A stretch of DNA of 64,000 nt from Congeria kusceri (GCA_027627225.1 CM051026.1:6022415-6086414), one strand, 5' to 3'. Positions 47,800 through 60,237 are shown, numbered from the stretch's first letter. Numbers and translations are program-made. The notes: generated by a model from the sequence alone, not told the origin.

Positions 47800-49370
47800 A
47801 TTAACACATCGTTCAAACGGAGCGCCATCCCATTGACATAATGGCCAGACATCATAACTGTAAACTTTGAATATCCAAAGAATATCGACATAGAATGGCT
47901 GATGCTGCATTATTTTTGGCACATTTATATTGACATTGACGTTGAAGGTTATAAGTACACATTTAGAAAGAACAGTTTAACTACAACCCTGTACATGAAG
48001 TTCATAATGTTTAATATTATATAATATGGTCATTTCAATATGCAATATACATACAGTCCATGAGTATGCAGGAAACATTTCAATACATATATATATACAT
48101 ATAAATGAATGCATAATGATAATCTAAAATATACTAATTATTGACTGAATTAAGCAAATAAACATTACAAAAGGTATTGTATATAAATACAACAAATAAT
48201 TTAACAACATTATAGTAACAACATTTAACAACATTATATTAGCATAGTTCATTTCAGTTTGGCGGGATTTTTATATCACAGCTAATCATCATCATCATCC
48301 TCATCATCCGCGTTGGGCAACAGCAATAACGGTACAGATTTTGGGACATTACTACTAGAAGCAATCAAATCATTTCATAATTTGCATATAATAATCAACA
48401 GTTTTATCATAATCATTATAATCAGTTTTGTTGTAGTCATATGAAAATTTTTAATTGTTTTTCTGTTAACAATTTGGTCTAGTATTGCTCAATAACCCTG
48501 TTAAGATACCAGTACCTATAGCTTGGACAAATTACCCGACACTCGTGAACTCTATTACGATAATTTATTGCTTGAATTATTCCCTCTATAAGTCTACAAG
48601 ATTTTGTCTGTGCATGTGTTTCACATATTTATGAGACAATAACTGTATTTTAAGTGGAAAACAATTACATCCATTTTTGAAGTGCAACGATAAATCATTC
48701 TAAGCACTTGAGGTCTGGGTGTGGGCTCGAGAGGAGGTGCAGCCTCATCTTCACAACCGACAGCCCTCACTCCCCACACACCCAGTAGGACCCCTGGGCT
48801 ACAGTACACCACCTGTATGCTCTCGGCACCACACACTTTCTGGGGCTACTCCTGTGGGCTGGCATCTGAAACAGAAATTACATGTTGGCATTGTAAAAAC
48901 AACACTGAAGTACACTGGCATTGTTGTTGTTGTTGTATGGGTGTTGGAGTTTTTTTTACCAAGTGACGACCACTTCTAAAAAAACAACATGGTGGCATTG
49001 TAGAAGAACATTTACATATAATTATTGGTTTGGTAATAATGGAGTAGGTGTTTGATGTTTTAAAATGTTTAACAACACATCCCGAATATACTTTGTGCAG
49101 ATGCTTTCACTTCAGAGACAATTCCTAGGAATGAGTTACCAAAGGCTCCTGTGTTGGACCAACAAACAGAAACTATTGCTGATCAATTTCATTTCTCTTC
49201 AAGCATTTATGTGAGGAATATACTTATACTGGTAATATTCAATATAACATTCATTTAAACAGTGTTTGTATTCGTTGATCACTTAGTTTTCTAGCACAAC
49301 GAGTGTGCCAATATTCAGCTACTTTTTATATGGGCAATATTGGCGTGGCCCAACCGTCAAAGCACCATAA
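47800..49370. other. 3' flank of the STING-like gene, AT-rich with a GC-richer island at 48700-48880
   Basis: A short CATCATCATC run lies at 48286-48310. The 48700-48880 island is GC-rich, and the minus strand is open over 48621-48836, preceded by a good acceptor (TTTCTGTTTCAG at about 48867). I do not recognise the peptide (contains GVRAVGCEDEAAPPLEPTPR). A plus-strand segment at 49101-49210 after CTTTGTGCAG is open in two frames and equally unrecognised. Confidence 0.3.
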
Positions 49371-49375
49371 CTGTG

Positions 49376-49723
49376 GTGGAAAGTTGGCCCTATTTGTGTA
49401 TAGAGTAGTGGTGGACAGTTGGCCCTATTTGTGTATAGAGTAGTGGTGGACAGTTGGCCCTATTTGTGTATAGAGTAGTGGTGGACAGTTGGCCCTATTT
49501 GTGTATAGAGTAGTGGTGGACAGTTGGCCCTATTTGTGTATAGAGTAGTGGTGGACAGTTGGCCCTATTTGTGTATAGAGTAGTGGTTGACAGTTGGCCC
49601 TATTTGTGTATAGAGTAGTGGTGGACAGTTGGCCCTATTTGTGTATAGAGTAGTGGTGGACAGTTGGCCCTATTTGTGTATAGAGTAGTGGTGGACAGTT
49701 GGCCCTATTTGTGTATAGAGTAG
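49376..49723. repeat. 35-bp minisatellite, about 10 copies
   Basis: The unit holds GTGGACAGTTGGCCCTATTT followed by GTGTATAGAGTAGTG. Copies are nearly identical, with GTGGAAAGTT in the first and GTGGTTGACAG in one. Confidence 0.95.
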
Positions 49724-50121
49724 CAACAGGATTTTGGTCGCTACTTTGATGCGCTGAAATGGCATAAATATTTCTTAATAAATGTTACATACCTGCAAAG
49801 AGAATTTATTCCTCAATAATGTTTCATAAATATTTGTACAATAACGCTTCCATTTCGGATGCAACACCGATTTAAACCTACACACTATTTCATTTTTGAA
49901 ACACATCCTGCTGTCCTGGAAATTTATGAAATTTTAAACTGTAATTTTTTCTTGACTTAAAGTGCCTTTTGGCAATGAGACATTATAGCAAATTTAGCCC
50001 AATCTAAAAAAGTAGCATTGAATTTGTGATAAACGTCTCATTTATTAGACTATTAGTTTTCTTACTTACGATGCCATGCCTTGGGTATTAATGCAATACA
50101 GTTGCAGGTCGATGTTAACTG

Positions 50122-50223
50122 CTAGCAGGAAGGCTGCTTCTCTTCAAGCCTGGTCATGTTCTGTGATACCGTGACTGTGTAGTTCCCATTCCTGGTCTCC
50201 TGGGTTTTCTCAATGACTCTGTA
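50122..50223 (-). CDS. Isolated minus-strand exon candidate, unrecognised
   Basis: Read on the minus strand, an acceptor (GATGTAAATTACAG) is followed by an open frame YRVIEKTQETRNGNYTVTVS then QNMTRLEEKQPSC and TAG at 50122-50124. It is GC-richer than its surroundings and has two N-linked glycosylation motifs (NYT, NMT), as expected of an extracellular domain. I do not recognise the family. Nothing nearby joins to it convincingly. A second minus-strand candidate near 51680-51751, with acceptor TCACTTTCAG and the frame EHGTGSRELTGTPLPHG, may belong to the same gene or a repeat. Confidence 0.3.
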   Translation of the reverse strand, partial: YRVIEKTQETRNGNYTVTVSQNMTRLEEKQPSC

Positions 50224-50284
50224 CTGTAATTTACATCAATTTATATTTTTATAGTCTGAACATTATAGCTTCTACCTAAATATA

Positions 50285-50720
50285 AATAAAGCAAGGCTCA
50301 ATTTGCGACAGCAGGAGAAAACTCTTAGCAGCCCGAGGTCCTTTATTATTTATTGCAAGAGACCAATTGCCAAAAAAAAAACACAGCACATCACAAAATC
50401 ACATAACAAACACAAAACACACTGTGACACATGAATATAACTGGAGTCACTGCCTTGGAATGGTCAATGCAAAGCATTGGGAGTTTAAACCGGTTCCATG
50501 GGTGCCAAACCTCACACTGAGCCCAGAATTATTCACTTAAAACATGTACACAATTGACTACATGGAAACAAAACAGACAAAAATACCACAAAAATCACAA
50601 ATGAATAACACCGGGGTCACCGCCTTGGAACGGTAAATGCAAAAACACATTGGGGGTTTAAACCGGTTTACGGGCGCCCGAACCTCACACTTGGCCCTGA
50701 ATTATTTACAAAACATGTAA
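50285..50720 (+). repeat. Dispersed repeat with two internal units
   Basis: Starts TTGCGACAGCAGGAGAAAAC, then GCAGCCCGAGGTCCTTTATT and GACCAATTGCCAAAAA. A block with TCACCGCCTTGGAAyGGT, GTTTAAACCGGTT and CGAACCTCACACTTGGCCC-like phrases is present twice (about 50445-50545 and 50610-50710). Related copies lie at 10845-11085 and 56175-56260 on the opposite strand. Confidence 0.8.
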
Positions 50721-51807
50721 GTGTAAATCATAGCATCGCAAATCAAATAAAACAGCAATAAAAGAAAATGCTATTCAATTTAATAACCATTTAATTACTC
50801 AATGGCTAGATGCAAACCCGAGTAGCAGAATTGCAACTTTCTGAGACACAATGAAATGAAACAAAAAACAAGTATAAACTACATCTCGTCTTTTTATAAA
50901 AACTTTAAAGACATAGCATTAAATAGTTCAATTTTCAGATAATCGTCATGCAATTTCAGGAAGAAGCCGTATAGTTGGGTGTAAAAAGCCAGATAACATA
51001 GCTTTGTTGTATATGTTTTATTTTAAACTGAATAAAACTTAATAAACTACTCTACATCTTCCTACCAAACTGTATTCAAAAAAATAATTTAACTTAATGA
51101 ACGTGGTTGTTAAAACCAGTATTTAAATTGGAAATGCTGTAAAATATTAATCAAAACGGCACGATATATCCGAGATGACTTTACGCTTTGTCACTGAGAT
51201 AGTTAAAATATTTATATGATGACGTAATCCAGAAACACGCAATGCACCCGATGACATCAAAATTTTAAAATGCAAAGAAATTAAAGCTACTTATCGACTA
51301 TTTTAAAACAACCAAATTTGTAACGATGAAAAAGATTAAAAGTTGTCTATGTTACACAGTCTTAACGTGCTGACTACAGTATGGTTGGAAGGCAACAATC
51401 GTAGTTTAGGTGATTAAACAAACACTGAACCTGATGTCAGTTGTTGCGATATTGACATGTTTGTGTATGGGTCATGATTTAAAATAAAACCCAAATTGCT
51501 CTTTTGGGCTAAAATGTGGCCCTCTGACAGTTATTGCAAAACCACAAGAGTTAGTCATCTTATGATCATTTTCAAAATAACCGAAGTTCTTTGTGAATTC
51601 CATTAGGACATTTTACCAGCGACATATCAGCCATGTGGAGTGACAGGTTGAGTCCATTCCGCCATCATGCTGTCCTTACATTCCTGATGTATTCAGTCCG
51701 TGTGGTAAGGGGGTCCCTGTCAATTCTCTACTTCCTGTTCCATGTTCCTCTGAAAGTGAGAATTTATTTATTAAACGTATTGTAGTGTTCGTGGGTTTGT
51801 AGTGTCC

Positions 51808-51865
51808 TGCTAGTGTTCCGGTGGTCGTGGGTTTGAGCCCCGCATTTTTCCTCCCAGGTTTACTG
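51808..51865 (+). mobile_element. tRNA-derived SINE, partial copy
   Basis: Carries a box-B-like GGGTTTGAGCCCC and the downstream phrase TTCCTCCCAGGTTTACT shared with the copy at 51956. The box-A half is missing or decayed. Confidence 0.55.
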
Positions 51866-51955
51866 CAGTGGTGTCAGGAGTACAAGGCAGGAGTGCCTGG
51901 GGTTGGCCTAAAAGGTTAATGAGTGGAGGATAGTAGTGTGCGTGGGTAAGAACCA

Positions 51956-52036
51956 GCCGCCCGGTTAGTTCAGATGGTAGAGTGCCATCGTGGGTTCGAG
52001 CCCCGCACCAGGTGCACGTTTCCTCCCAGGTTTACT
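51956..52036 (+). mobile_element. tRNA-derived SINE
   Basis: CGGTTAGTTCAGATGGTAGA matches box A of the RNA polymerase III promoter and GGGTTCGAGCCCC matches box B, about 35 bp apart. The tRNA cloverleaf is incomplete and the sequence continues GCACCAGGTGCACG and TTCCTCCCAGGTTTACT. So it is a SINE head rather than a tRNA gene. Confidence 0.75.
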
Positions 52037-52323
52037 ATGATATTCATTTTGTACATACCTAGGGCCATGTTGGAGCATCGACACACTTGAATGTAAATTT
52101 TATTGCAACATGTTCACATTAACTATTTAATTTTGGGTGGTGAAAGTTGCGACCAAAATCCTGTTGGAACAATATAAAATAAGGACAACTTCCCACCACA
52201 GACATGGATGGTCTTCCCGCAGTACAGCCCATCAGGCAAATTGTGCCTATAAACAAATAAAAATGCAGACCCGTTGCTGGCAATTTAAAAGTGATCTGGC
52301 CAAAGCGTATGTGAAACAAATCT

Positions 52324-52336
52324 GGGGGGGGGGGGG
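52324..52336. repeat. Poly-G tract, 13 bp
   Basis: An uninterrupted G run. The open frames over it on both strands (52119-52397) are not supported as genes. Confidence 0.9.
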
Positions 52337-53152
52337 TCCGGGTCCCCTGGAACAATTTTATCCTAGAATGCCACTAGGAGCGCTTTTCAAAATATAATAT
52401 ATAGACTATTTTTAACTTTATTGCCATTAGGCTTATTTTATATTTAACTGTCCTGCTTTTGGCAGGTATTGTGTTCGTCATCATCATCGTTATACATTTT
52501 AGTTTTAACATAGCGGCCAAAACATTTCACGAATGTTCAAGATATTCGCATGCAAAATGTTTGTGTTGGCTGACCATTTTTTCATCACTGGTTGAGTAAC
52601 ACTTTGAAAACTTTAATGTTTTTGGCTGATTTAATTCTGAAGTAACAGTGCTGAAGTCATTTTTGTATTTCTTATATACACTTACAGATGTACAATGAAA
52701 ATTAAACTATTTAAATTCAGTTTGATCCAGTCACAACAACAATTACATTTAATATTATAATGTGAAATTTTTGCACTTTATTCATACACATATTGTTTTT
52801 GATTGGGGTCAATCCATGCCAATTAATAGTTTCTTTACAACCCTTGTCCGCTCGACAATGAGAATCTCATTGCAACTTCATTATTTCACAAGGCGCCTCA
52901 TGCCACTATACCACTGTGAGCTTACTTAATTTACATGAACAATATTACAATCTCTTTTATTATAATGTTATTGCCCAAATGGTGCATCAATCAATTAAGG
53001 ATTTTGGTTTTGAACTGTTACCATGACTATACGGCTAGTCTTTAGACTGTAGTCAGGGCTGTTTTAGTGTCAGGTTGTAAAAACAACCCTGTGTATTGAT
53101 GTTTATGACATGCAATTAAGGAATAAAATTGGATAAAAACTTTAAGGAGTTT

Positions 53153-53300
53153 AAAGTGATCTGGTCCAATTACTAAACCCCAATAAATGGGCTAAAAAGT
53201 GATCTGGTCCAATACCTAAACCCCTAATAAATGGGACAAAAAAGTGATCTGGTCCAATACCTAATCCCTAATAAATGGGCCAAAATCGGCCAAAAAGTGG
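53153..53300. repeat. Tandem repeat, about 47-bp unit, three to four copies
   Basis: AAAGTGATCTGGTCCAATAC followed by CTAAACCCCTAATAAATGGG recurs three times, with a partial fourth (AAAGTGGTCTGGTCTG). Confidence 0.9.
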
Positions 53301-53689
53301 TCTGGTCTGACTGGCATCGACGGGCCCAGTGAAAGTTATCTCACTGTTTGACCAGCTCTTTCAAATGTATTGATTATCAACTCAAAAGGCTGCGAAATGT
53401 GACAGATTAACTATAGCCGCACAAGTTGGGCTACATATTTATCACAAAGCACATGTGCCATTAGATGAGAAATGACCAGTCGCATGCACACAATTATTTC
53501 GGATTTTAGACATTAACACAAAAATAACATTGTTCAAACACAATGCGTTTCATTCATTTACATCTACAACTTTGTAAGAAACTGTCATTAATGACCTGCA
53601 TTACCCACGTGCCAGTTGTTACGTTGAGTTCTTATTTTTCAACTTTTCCCCGATCAAAATATCCGCCATTGCTACAACAACAACACATT
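53301..53689. other. Non-coding DNA before the MULE fragment
   Basis: No recognised motif; the frame at 53543-53737 overlaps the start of the transposase fragment in another frame. Confidence 0.3.
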
Positions 53690-54218
53690 GTGGCGAAAGT
53701 GCCAAGAACTTGGTCTCAGGACAGCCTACGAGAGTAGGGATAGAGTATACAAGATGCTGCGGAAGACCTTCGCGCTCCCTCTTCTGCCACCAGCCGACAT
53801 CCGTCCCGCGTTTGCAAATATCAGGGAAAAAGGTCAAAGCGACCCATTAGCCCCCTTCTTCGCTTATGTTGATCAAACTTGGATGAGCAACAGCATATGG
53901 ACAGTCGAAAACTGGTCGGTATACGGGCGATCAGTGCGAACTAACAACGACGTTGAGGGATGGCATAACCGCCTTAACCGCAGGGCGTAAAAGGGGAATC
54001 TGTCCTTCTACCTACTTATCACCCTGCTGTACGAAGAAGCGAACGAGGTGCAGATGCAATGTCAGCTCATCAAAGAGAAGAAGTTAAAGCGCCACCAGAG
54101 CAAACAAACCCGTGCCGTCCAAGGGCGTTTGTGGGCGGCTTGGGACCGCTACGGGAAGAGAGAAATATGTACGAGTGAGTTGCTGAATGAGTGTTGTAGA
54201 TTGTATGGACCTGTGTGA
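53690..54218 (+). pseudogene. MULE-type transposase, C-terminal fragment with one nonsense codon
   Basis: The frame reads LWRKCQELGLRTAYESRDRV, then LLPPADIRPAF, YVDQTWMSNSIW, WSVYGRSVRTNNDVEGWHNR and LNRRA, then TAA at 53988. It stays open beyond as KGNLSFYLLITLLYEEANEV, RAVQGRLWAAWDRY and LLNECCRLYGPV, with TGA at 54216-54218. The RTNNDVEGWHxRLNRRAGKG pattern is typical of the end of MULE-family transposases that are abundant in molluscs and other invertebrates; the stop replaces the glycine. The catalytic DDE core is not seen upstream, so this is a 5'-truncated, inactive copy. Confidence 0.8.
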
Positions 54219-54552
54219 ACGGTTGAGTGTAAAGGTACATTGTGTATATGTCTGTTTGGTTGTTTGCTTGTATTTTTTTCTATTGATATTTGTTGTACAT
54301 AGATATGTATTTGTTTAGACGTGTTTTATATATATGTGCCTCAAATTACACTCTGGAATGAACATGAAATACTTATTGATTAAGACATGGTCCGTATGGT
54401 CGGCAAATGTTCAAATGTTCAAATTTAAACAAGTATGTTGTCATTAAACGACGCAATAACGTAAATGTATGCCGTGTAATTACAGAAACTTTAATATTTT
54501 ATTAAATTTATTAATACAATATTGAAGGAACACGAAATGAATATTATTTCAG

Positions 54553-54645
54553 ACATGGTCCGTATGGTCCGCATATCTGGGCCGTATGGTCCGCAAATCT
54601 GGGCCGTACAGTCTGGTCCGTATAGTCCATGGTCCGTATCGTCCC
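54553..54645. repeat. TGGTCCGTATGGTCCGC repeat
   Basis: Three to four copies of TGGTCCGTATGGTCCGC and CTGGGCCGTA, with a single related copy at 54385-54412 (ACATGGTCCGTATGGTCGGC). Confidence 0.85.
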
Positions 54646-54659
54646 TAATTCTAGGGTCA

Positions 54660-56170
54660 AGACGGTCCAATTCCATTAGTCATTAAGGTAAAAGTCGTTG
54701 TGAAAAAATCAAAGCGCTGAATGGACTCAAGTTGTTCGTTTCTACGTAACACAGGGCATTACCCAGTTTTAAAACGTTTATAGCAACAGAAATTTAAACC
54801 AAACAGCAGTTTCGAAAACTATTTTTTAGACTTTATGTAAACTAACATCTGTCTACAGTTTTTAATAAAATCAATGACTTTTATAACATTCATTTATTGA
54901 AACATGGACCTATAAAATATGTCCCTGATTAAAACTGTTAGTGCTCTGTGCGCTTATATTTAAATAAAATTTAATAACATAACGTCAGATGAAACTTATC
55001 GATTCGTCTTAATAATTTATCTAAATTGGCACATAAGACCCATATGTTATGTTTTGCAGAATGTTTTGCAAGCATGTTTAATATACAGTGGTATTAAAAT
55101 TTTATATTAGAACCAGTAAATAAATTTAAACTGTATGCGACCCCTTAATTAAGTTATCTGCGCGGAGGTTGAATGCGGTTAAGTACATAGCTTTGATGTT
55201 CGACTTCATCCTCTGTGTATGGAATGAGGAGCCAGACCTTTAATGTTAGTATATGCTTTTCAGCGAAATATCGAATTTTATTGGTGAAATAAAATTGTAT
55301 ATTTTCACTGTTTGAGCAGTGAAAATATAAGATTTTATATTTTCACTGCAGTTAAAATATAACATAAAACGATCTATTTTTTCCATAAATAGCATCGATC
55401 TACAAGTAGTGGTTTACAACCCTTGGCATTTAATATACATCTACAGTATGAACATGCACGTGTTTACATCAAACACATTATAAAATTCAACAAAATTATA
55501 ATTTACCGACAACAACTCACAAAATATGGTTCCGAAGTGGCGCTTAATACAAGTAGTAAGGAAGAAAAAAAGCAGATGGGTCGGTTATATACAATTTTAA
55601 GATATAAGACCCCTTTAAACAGTCAGTAAATGTATTGTAATTTGGAAACGATTATTGTTTTCAACAATGTAGGTAAAGAGAAGTAGTCATTGCGCACATC
55701 GAAACGTAAGGACTTTTATAAAAACGTGCCATGATGGAAGTTCAACCACATCATTAATTATTTTGCAAATACCTAATATTTTCAACAATAATTTTATTAA
55801 TGACATAAAGTTATTGTTTTCGAAATGTATTCATTACTGCATTAGCAATAACATTGGTTTGCGGTAAATCAAAGAGACCTTTATGCATTTTCATGCGAGA
55901 GGTGGAGCAAAAGCCATGGAGGAATAGTTTTGATGCTTTAATAACAGAAACAACATATGAAACATATTTAAAACTACTGATTTATTTAAAGACTATCAAT
56001 TAATGGAATATTGAAATATAACACAAGAGTTTTCAACAGTTGAATTTACAGAAATTTAGCATAATAACATGCTCAAAGTTTATAAATTCACACAAGCATT
56101 TTTTCAAAGATGACCCCATTCAATTTCGACTGAATCCTCGTTTGTTGTTACTTTTTCACATTATATGTAT
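54660..56170. other. AT-rich DNA with a small hairpin at 55297-55350
   Basis: TATATTTTCACTG and CAGTGAAAATATA are separated by 6 bp, followed by a third copy TATATTTTCACTGC. Probably a MITE remnant. No supported gene. Confidence 0.5.
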
Positions 56171-56174
56171 GTGT

Positions 56175-56265
56175 GTGCCTGGTGGCACCTCGGGCTGCTA
56201 ATGAGAGTTCTCTCCTGCTGTCGCAACTGGAGTTTCGCTTTCTTTGTTTTTGCTAGTGTTGTATG
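56175..56265 (-). repeat. Dispersed repeat, same family as 50285-50720
   Basis: In reverse complement, TTGCGACAGCAGGAGAGAAC and TTAGCAGCCCGAGGTGCCAC match the start of the copy at 50305. Confidence 0.8.
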
Positions 56266-56279
56266 TCGCATTCAAATAA

Positions 56280-58460
56280 ACCATCAGTAAGGAAGAAAGA
56301 ATTGCTTGCCAGATGTCATTCAATCCTGTTGAATTGTTCACTATCTACTTTCTTGATATCATTAACTCAAGGTGAGTGACTTTCTGTGCAGCCGTGTGGT
56401 GACTAGTTTGTGGAACGTCATCTCCATTGTCGGTGAACCCATGTAGAGGATTTGTGCTAACCGTATTGTCCATCTAACCCATTGACTAAGAAAAGTTGTG
56501 TCCAAGGAGAATTTTCTGTAGCCTTTTTGTAGGTTTTGAAGCCATGACTCAAACAATGTCATACAGTACTTTCATTCTCATTGATACGCCACTGCTTAGG
56601 GTCTCGGTGAGTAGCCATCGAGATACTGATTGACCGTGTGGTTTATGTGTCAAAGAAAGATGCATGGATTAAACAGCTACTTGACAAGAACCGTCTCGTC
56701 GTTTTTAGGCTGAGAACAGTTCCTTTTTGAACATGTCTGTTATTATTGCCCTATATACTGATTTTCAAGTCTTGAATATGCGTAGTTGATTCGGTAATGC
56801 CACTGCTACCACACCAGAAAGGAAGGAAAGCTTCGACGAACTTGGTAAAATATGTACCATGGCAATGTTGGAACAAAGGGCGGCAACTCTTATATACAAA
56901 TGATTAAACAACACCAATACTATTGGCACTATCTTTTGTCTATTAAAATGGCATCTAAAATATCCGTAAAAGCAAAAAAAAAAGCACAATCGTAGTGGTA
57001 CCTGAAGGAAATATCAATGATCAGAGTGACTAGACGCTCGTTCTTTAGCGCTTTTAACTCTTATCAAATTTTTTTTTTGTTGGTCTGACGGAGCTCAAAA
57101 CCTACGCGCACGCGAACGCTTAACAAAGTAATAAAACAGAATGGCCTAATTGATGATTACGTTAAGGTCATAAAAATGGTAGGTTGAAGTACATATTAAT
57201 AATGCATAGTAAGAACTTCATTGACTTGCAAAATCTAATACAAAGGCAAGAGACCATTTTTATATGTTTTTCAGCATTTTATTAAATTACTCGGCCCATC
57301 AGCAATTAGTAACAAAGTAAACACAACGAAACAACCGAAATCACAAACAGTGTAATGAATAAACATATGTAGATGACTAGGTATATGTAGTTATGTATCA
57401 ATTGAAATTCCAATATTTTAGGGTAAGAAAGAAAAGTTCAAGTAAGTGGAAGTTGGTAAATTACTTGAATTTTGACATAATGTTTTAAACAAACAAAGCG
57501 AACTTAATTAAACTGTCTTGTCCGAAAATGTAAAGGGTTGCTGTAGATTAAACATATTAGGTCTAAGAAGATTTGGAAACCAAGTGGATTTTGCTATTTG
57601 ACTTAGGAACCCTTTAGGGATTTACTGATGTGTAACCTATAAGTTCCACTTCCGGTCTTTCCAAAAATGGCGGGATATGGAAACACATTTTTATAAGGTA
57701 AATTTGTAGACGAATATTACACTTTAAATCACGTGACAATGGTAAATATTGATTGTTTCAATGTGTTTATACAATAAATAATTTATTTACACATAAAATT
57801 AAGAATGACTTGGCTGCTACATTATGAAAATTCTAGATTTTGCTGCTATATCTATTCGGATAGAGGCGCGGTACGGACGGTGTCGCGGTAAATAATAAAA
57901 GTCATCTAGTGGACAGATTGTAAACAAAACCCACCTCTTTTTCTATTTTCGGCTTCTTATTATGAAAACTATCTGAAAATGCATAGAATATTTGCAAAGT
58001 ACATTCTTTTTTGTTTAAACACGCTTGTATAATGCATTTCTTCTATGAGTCTCATCCGATTTAATTGCAGAATTTAATAAGACATTGTTTTTACTCTGTC
58101 GTCTTTGCCAAATTAGTAGGAGTATTTCCCAGTGGGTTTTGTACATAAGTTATTTCCTTTCCGATAAATAAGGTTATGCTGTGCACTATTTAGTTTTCAA
58201 AATTGGCAAGGATTGCTTCCCTTGTTACCGATTACCGCGACTCATCCAAGTTGTCAAATTTAACCTATAGACCGTGTTGTGTGGTTTGGTGTTTTGCAGG
58301 TATTCCAAATAAAATAATTGTTTTTTTGTTGATTGCCTTGTGTGTTTAAGGCATTTTGACACCTAATAATTGTTTATTAAAATTTGTAAGTGTTATGTTT
58401 CCATTTGGTTATTCAAAAAAATTGTTAGTACCGCGACTCCATCGGAACACAGTATACATT
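56280..58460. other. Non-coding DNA
   Basis: A GC-richer stretch at 56360-56640 is open on the minus strand (56362-56562) but has no recognised motif. The remainder is AT-rich with no supported feature. Confidence 0.3.
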
Positions 58461-58462
58461 AT

Positions 58463-58858
58463 GTAGTGAATATGAAAACTTCCAACAGCGTTTTGTTGAG
58501 CTAGCTTTTCAGTGATGCGGTTGACGTGTACTGACTGCGTTATGTTAAGCAACATCAGATATGGTTACTGCCTGGATGGGTGACCATTAGTTACATCAAT
58601 GGTGTCAGAAGTAAATTTGGTCAGGCTCCCAATTTGTCTTAAGGGAACAGAGCATGTAGGGGGTTGAGCTCAAGGGAGCTGGAGAAGTGACAAGGTCTCA
58701 CGAAGCTCAGGGAGCTGGAAATTTCTACAAGGGCTCTGGGTTCTCAAAAGATAAAGAGGGGAGGAGTGTAGTGAATATGGTCACTTCCAACAGCGTTGCT
58801 GTTGAGCTAGCTTTTCAGTGATACTGTTAAAGTGTACGGACTGTGTTACATCAATTAT
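58463..58858 (+). mobile_element. 5S rRNA-derived element with direct-repeat flanks
   Basis: TTAAGCAACATCAGATATGG followed by TTACTGCCTGGATGGGTGAC at 58543-58584 matches the internal control region and C box of 5S rRNA genes. About 85 bp containing GTAGTGAATATG and ACTTCCAACAGCG is present on both sides (58463-58546 and 58768-58855). The rest of 5S is not present, so it is a 5S-derived SINE or a 5S pseudogene captured between direct repeats rather than a gene. Confidence 0.65.
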
Positions 58859-59429
58859 GAAAATTCTAAACAAATGAATGGTGAACTGTACCAGTGTTTA
58901 CGAATACGTCGGACATTGCCGGTACATTTTCAATTTGTCCGGCGTAATTTGAAGCCTTCCAGAATAAATTCCAAACATTTAATAATCCTTTTTTTATTTT
59001 ATTTTCTCGTGTTTTCTGATAATCAGGAATTTTATGACACTTCAATTTTAATCTTAAATGTCTTATGCGCATGAGCGGCGATCGACGAGTCTAATCTCGC
59101 ACCGTACTGTTTGTCATGTAATCGTAACTAGTCGGTATATTCCGCTATGCTTCATTGTACAATTGATACGGAAATTGACGTCATAAGACAGACTGAAAAT
59201 CGTAAAGCCCGTTTGATTCTGTGACCGATTCGACTTATTTGAGGGAGTAGCCTCACATAAAACGAAATAAACGAAAATTAGAATAAGTCAATATTCTCTT
59301 AAATATTAAATGGAATAAAATTCTCATTAATGATGTAATTTAAATGAAAATGGCGGATTTCATATTACACTTAAATCTTATACATAACAATTTGTCCCCC
59401 TGTCAGAATGGCAGCGTTCTAGTCAGAAA

Positions 59430-59453
59430 ATGTCGCGTATTATTCTAAACCAG
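59430..59453 (+). CDS. Possible first coding exon (MSRIILNQ)
   Basis: ATGTCGCGTATTATTCTAAA followed by CCAG is followed by a canonical donor GTAAGA and reads MSRIILNQ in phase 0. A phase-0 segment after TCGTATTGCAG at 62697 reads ASKQDRNLNLSYEKVLTQFF and ends in TAA, but the two need not be joined. Neither peptide is recognised. Support is only splice-site quality. Confidence 0.2.
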
Positions 59454-60237
59454 GTAAGAATCGATGAATTTGGTATGAAAATTGAACTGAATATTTGTAT
59501 CTGTTATGTTTTATAATGGTTCTAATGACAAATATTTTATTGGAAAATACTTTAGTGAAAACAACATTTGACATGGAAGGTTACGTGCCACTATTAAGTA
59601 TTTCAGGTTTCAAAAGTTTAAATGGCAATTATGACATGAGTCAGACTGCATAAAAAATTTGTTTATCGATATTCAGACAATTTTGCTTTTTATTTGCAAT
59701 CTAAAAAAATCTCAAGAATGTGTGTAGAATACTCTTCCTGGTCTAAAACTTACTATGACAAAGACATTTTTTCTGAAAACTTTTTTACATTAAATGCTCA
59801 AAATTGAATCATTATTTAGATAATTTTTCTATTGTTTTTGTTTTTTCAATACAGTGATTACTGTCTATTTCACAGGTACAAACACTCCTGTAATTAGTAC
59901 AGGCTACGGTACAATGTTAGGTTTAAAGTATGTTGGTTTGTGATTATGTGCATTGACCAGGCGTTATATGTTAAATAGGTTTGAAAAGGAAGGTTTTTGT
60001 TATTATTTTTGCAATATTCTTGTATTTTAATAAATGTCCTGCGTGGCTGAAAAATGTCCTGCGTAGCATAGAAATACGTCAGACAAATTGTCCAGCGTAG
60101 TCCAAAATGTTTTCGTAAACACTGCTGTACAATGATTACAATGAACAATACGAGGTTACAGGTGCCTATGAATCATAGTATGACAATGTTTATTTACTTT
60201 TCATAACGAATATACGTTAGAAATATAACCCAGTTTT

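Noticed and set aside
47661..47891. Minus-strand frame across the end of the 47-bp array
   Set aside because: Mostly minisatellite plus the complement of the final exon of the STING-like gene.
51956..52036. True tRNA gene
   Set aside because: The boxes are present but the cloverleaf stems do not close and the 3' part is SINE-specific.
52119..52397. Opposed frames around the poly-G tract
   Set aside because: No family motif; low-complexity sequence and no splice support.
58543..58586. Functional 5S rRNA gene
   Set aside because: Only the internal control region is recognisable; the remaining two thirds of 5S rRNA are absent.
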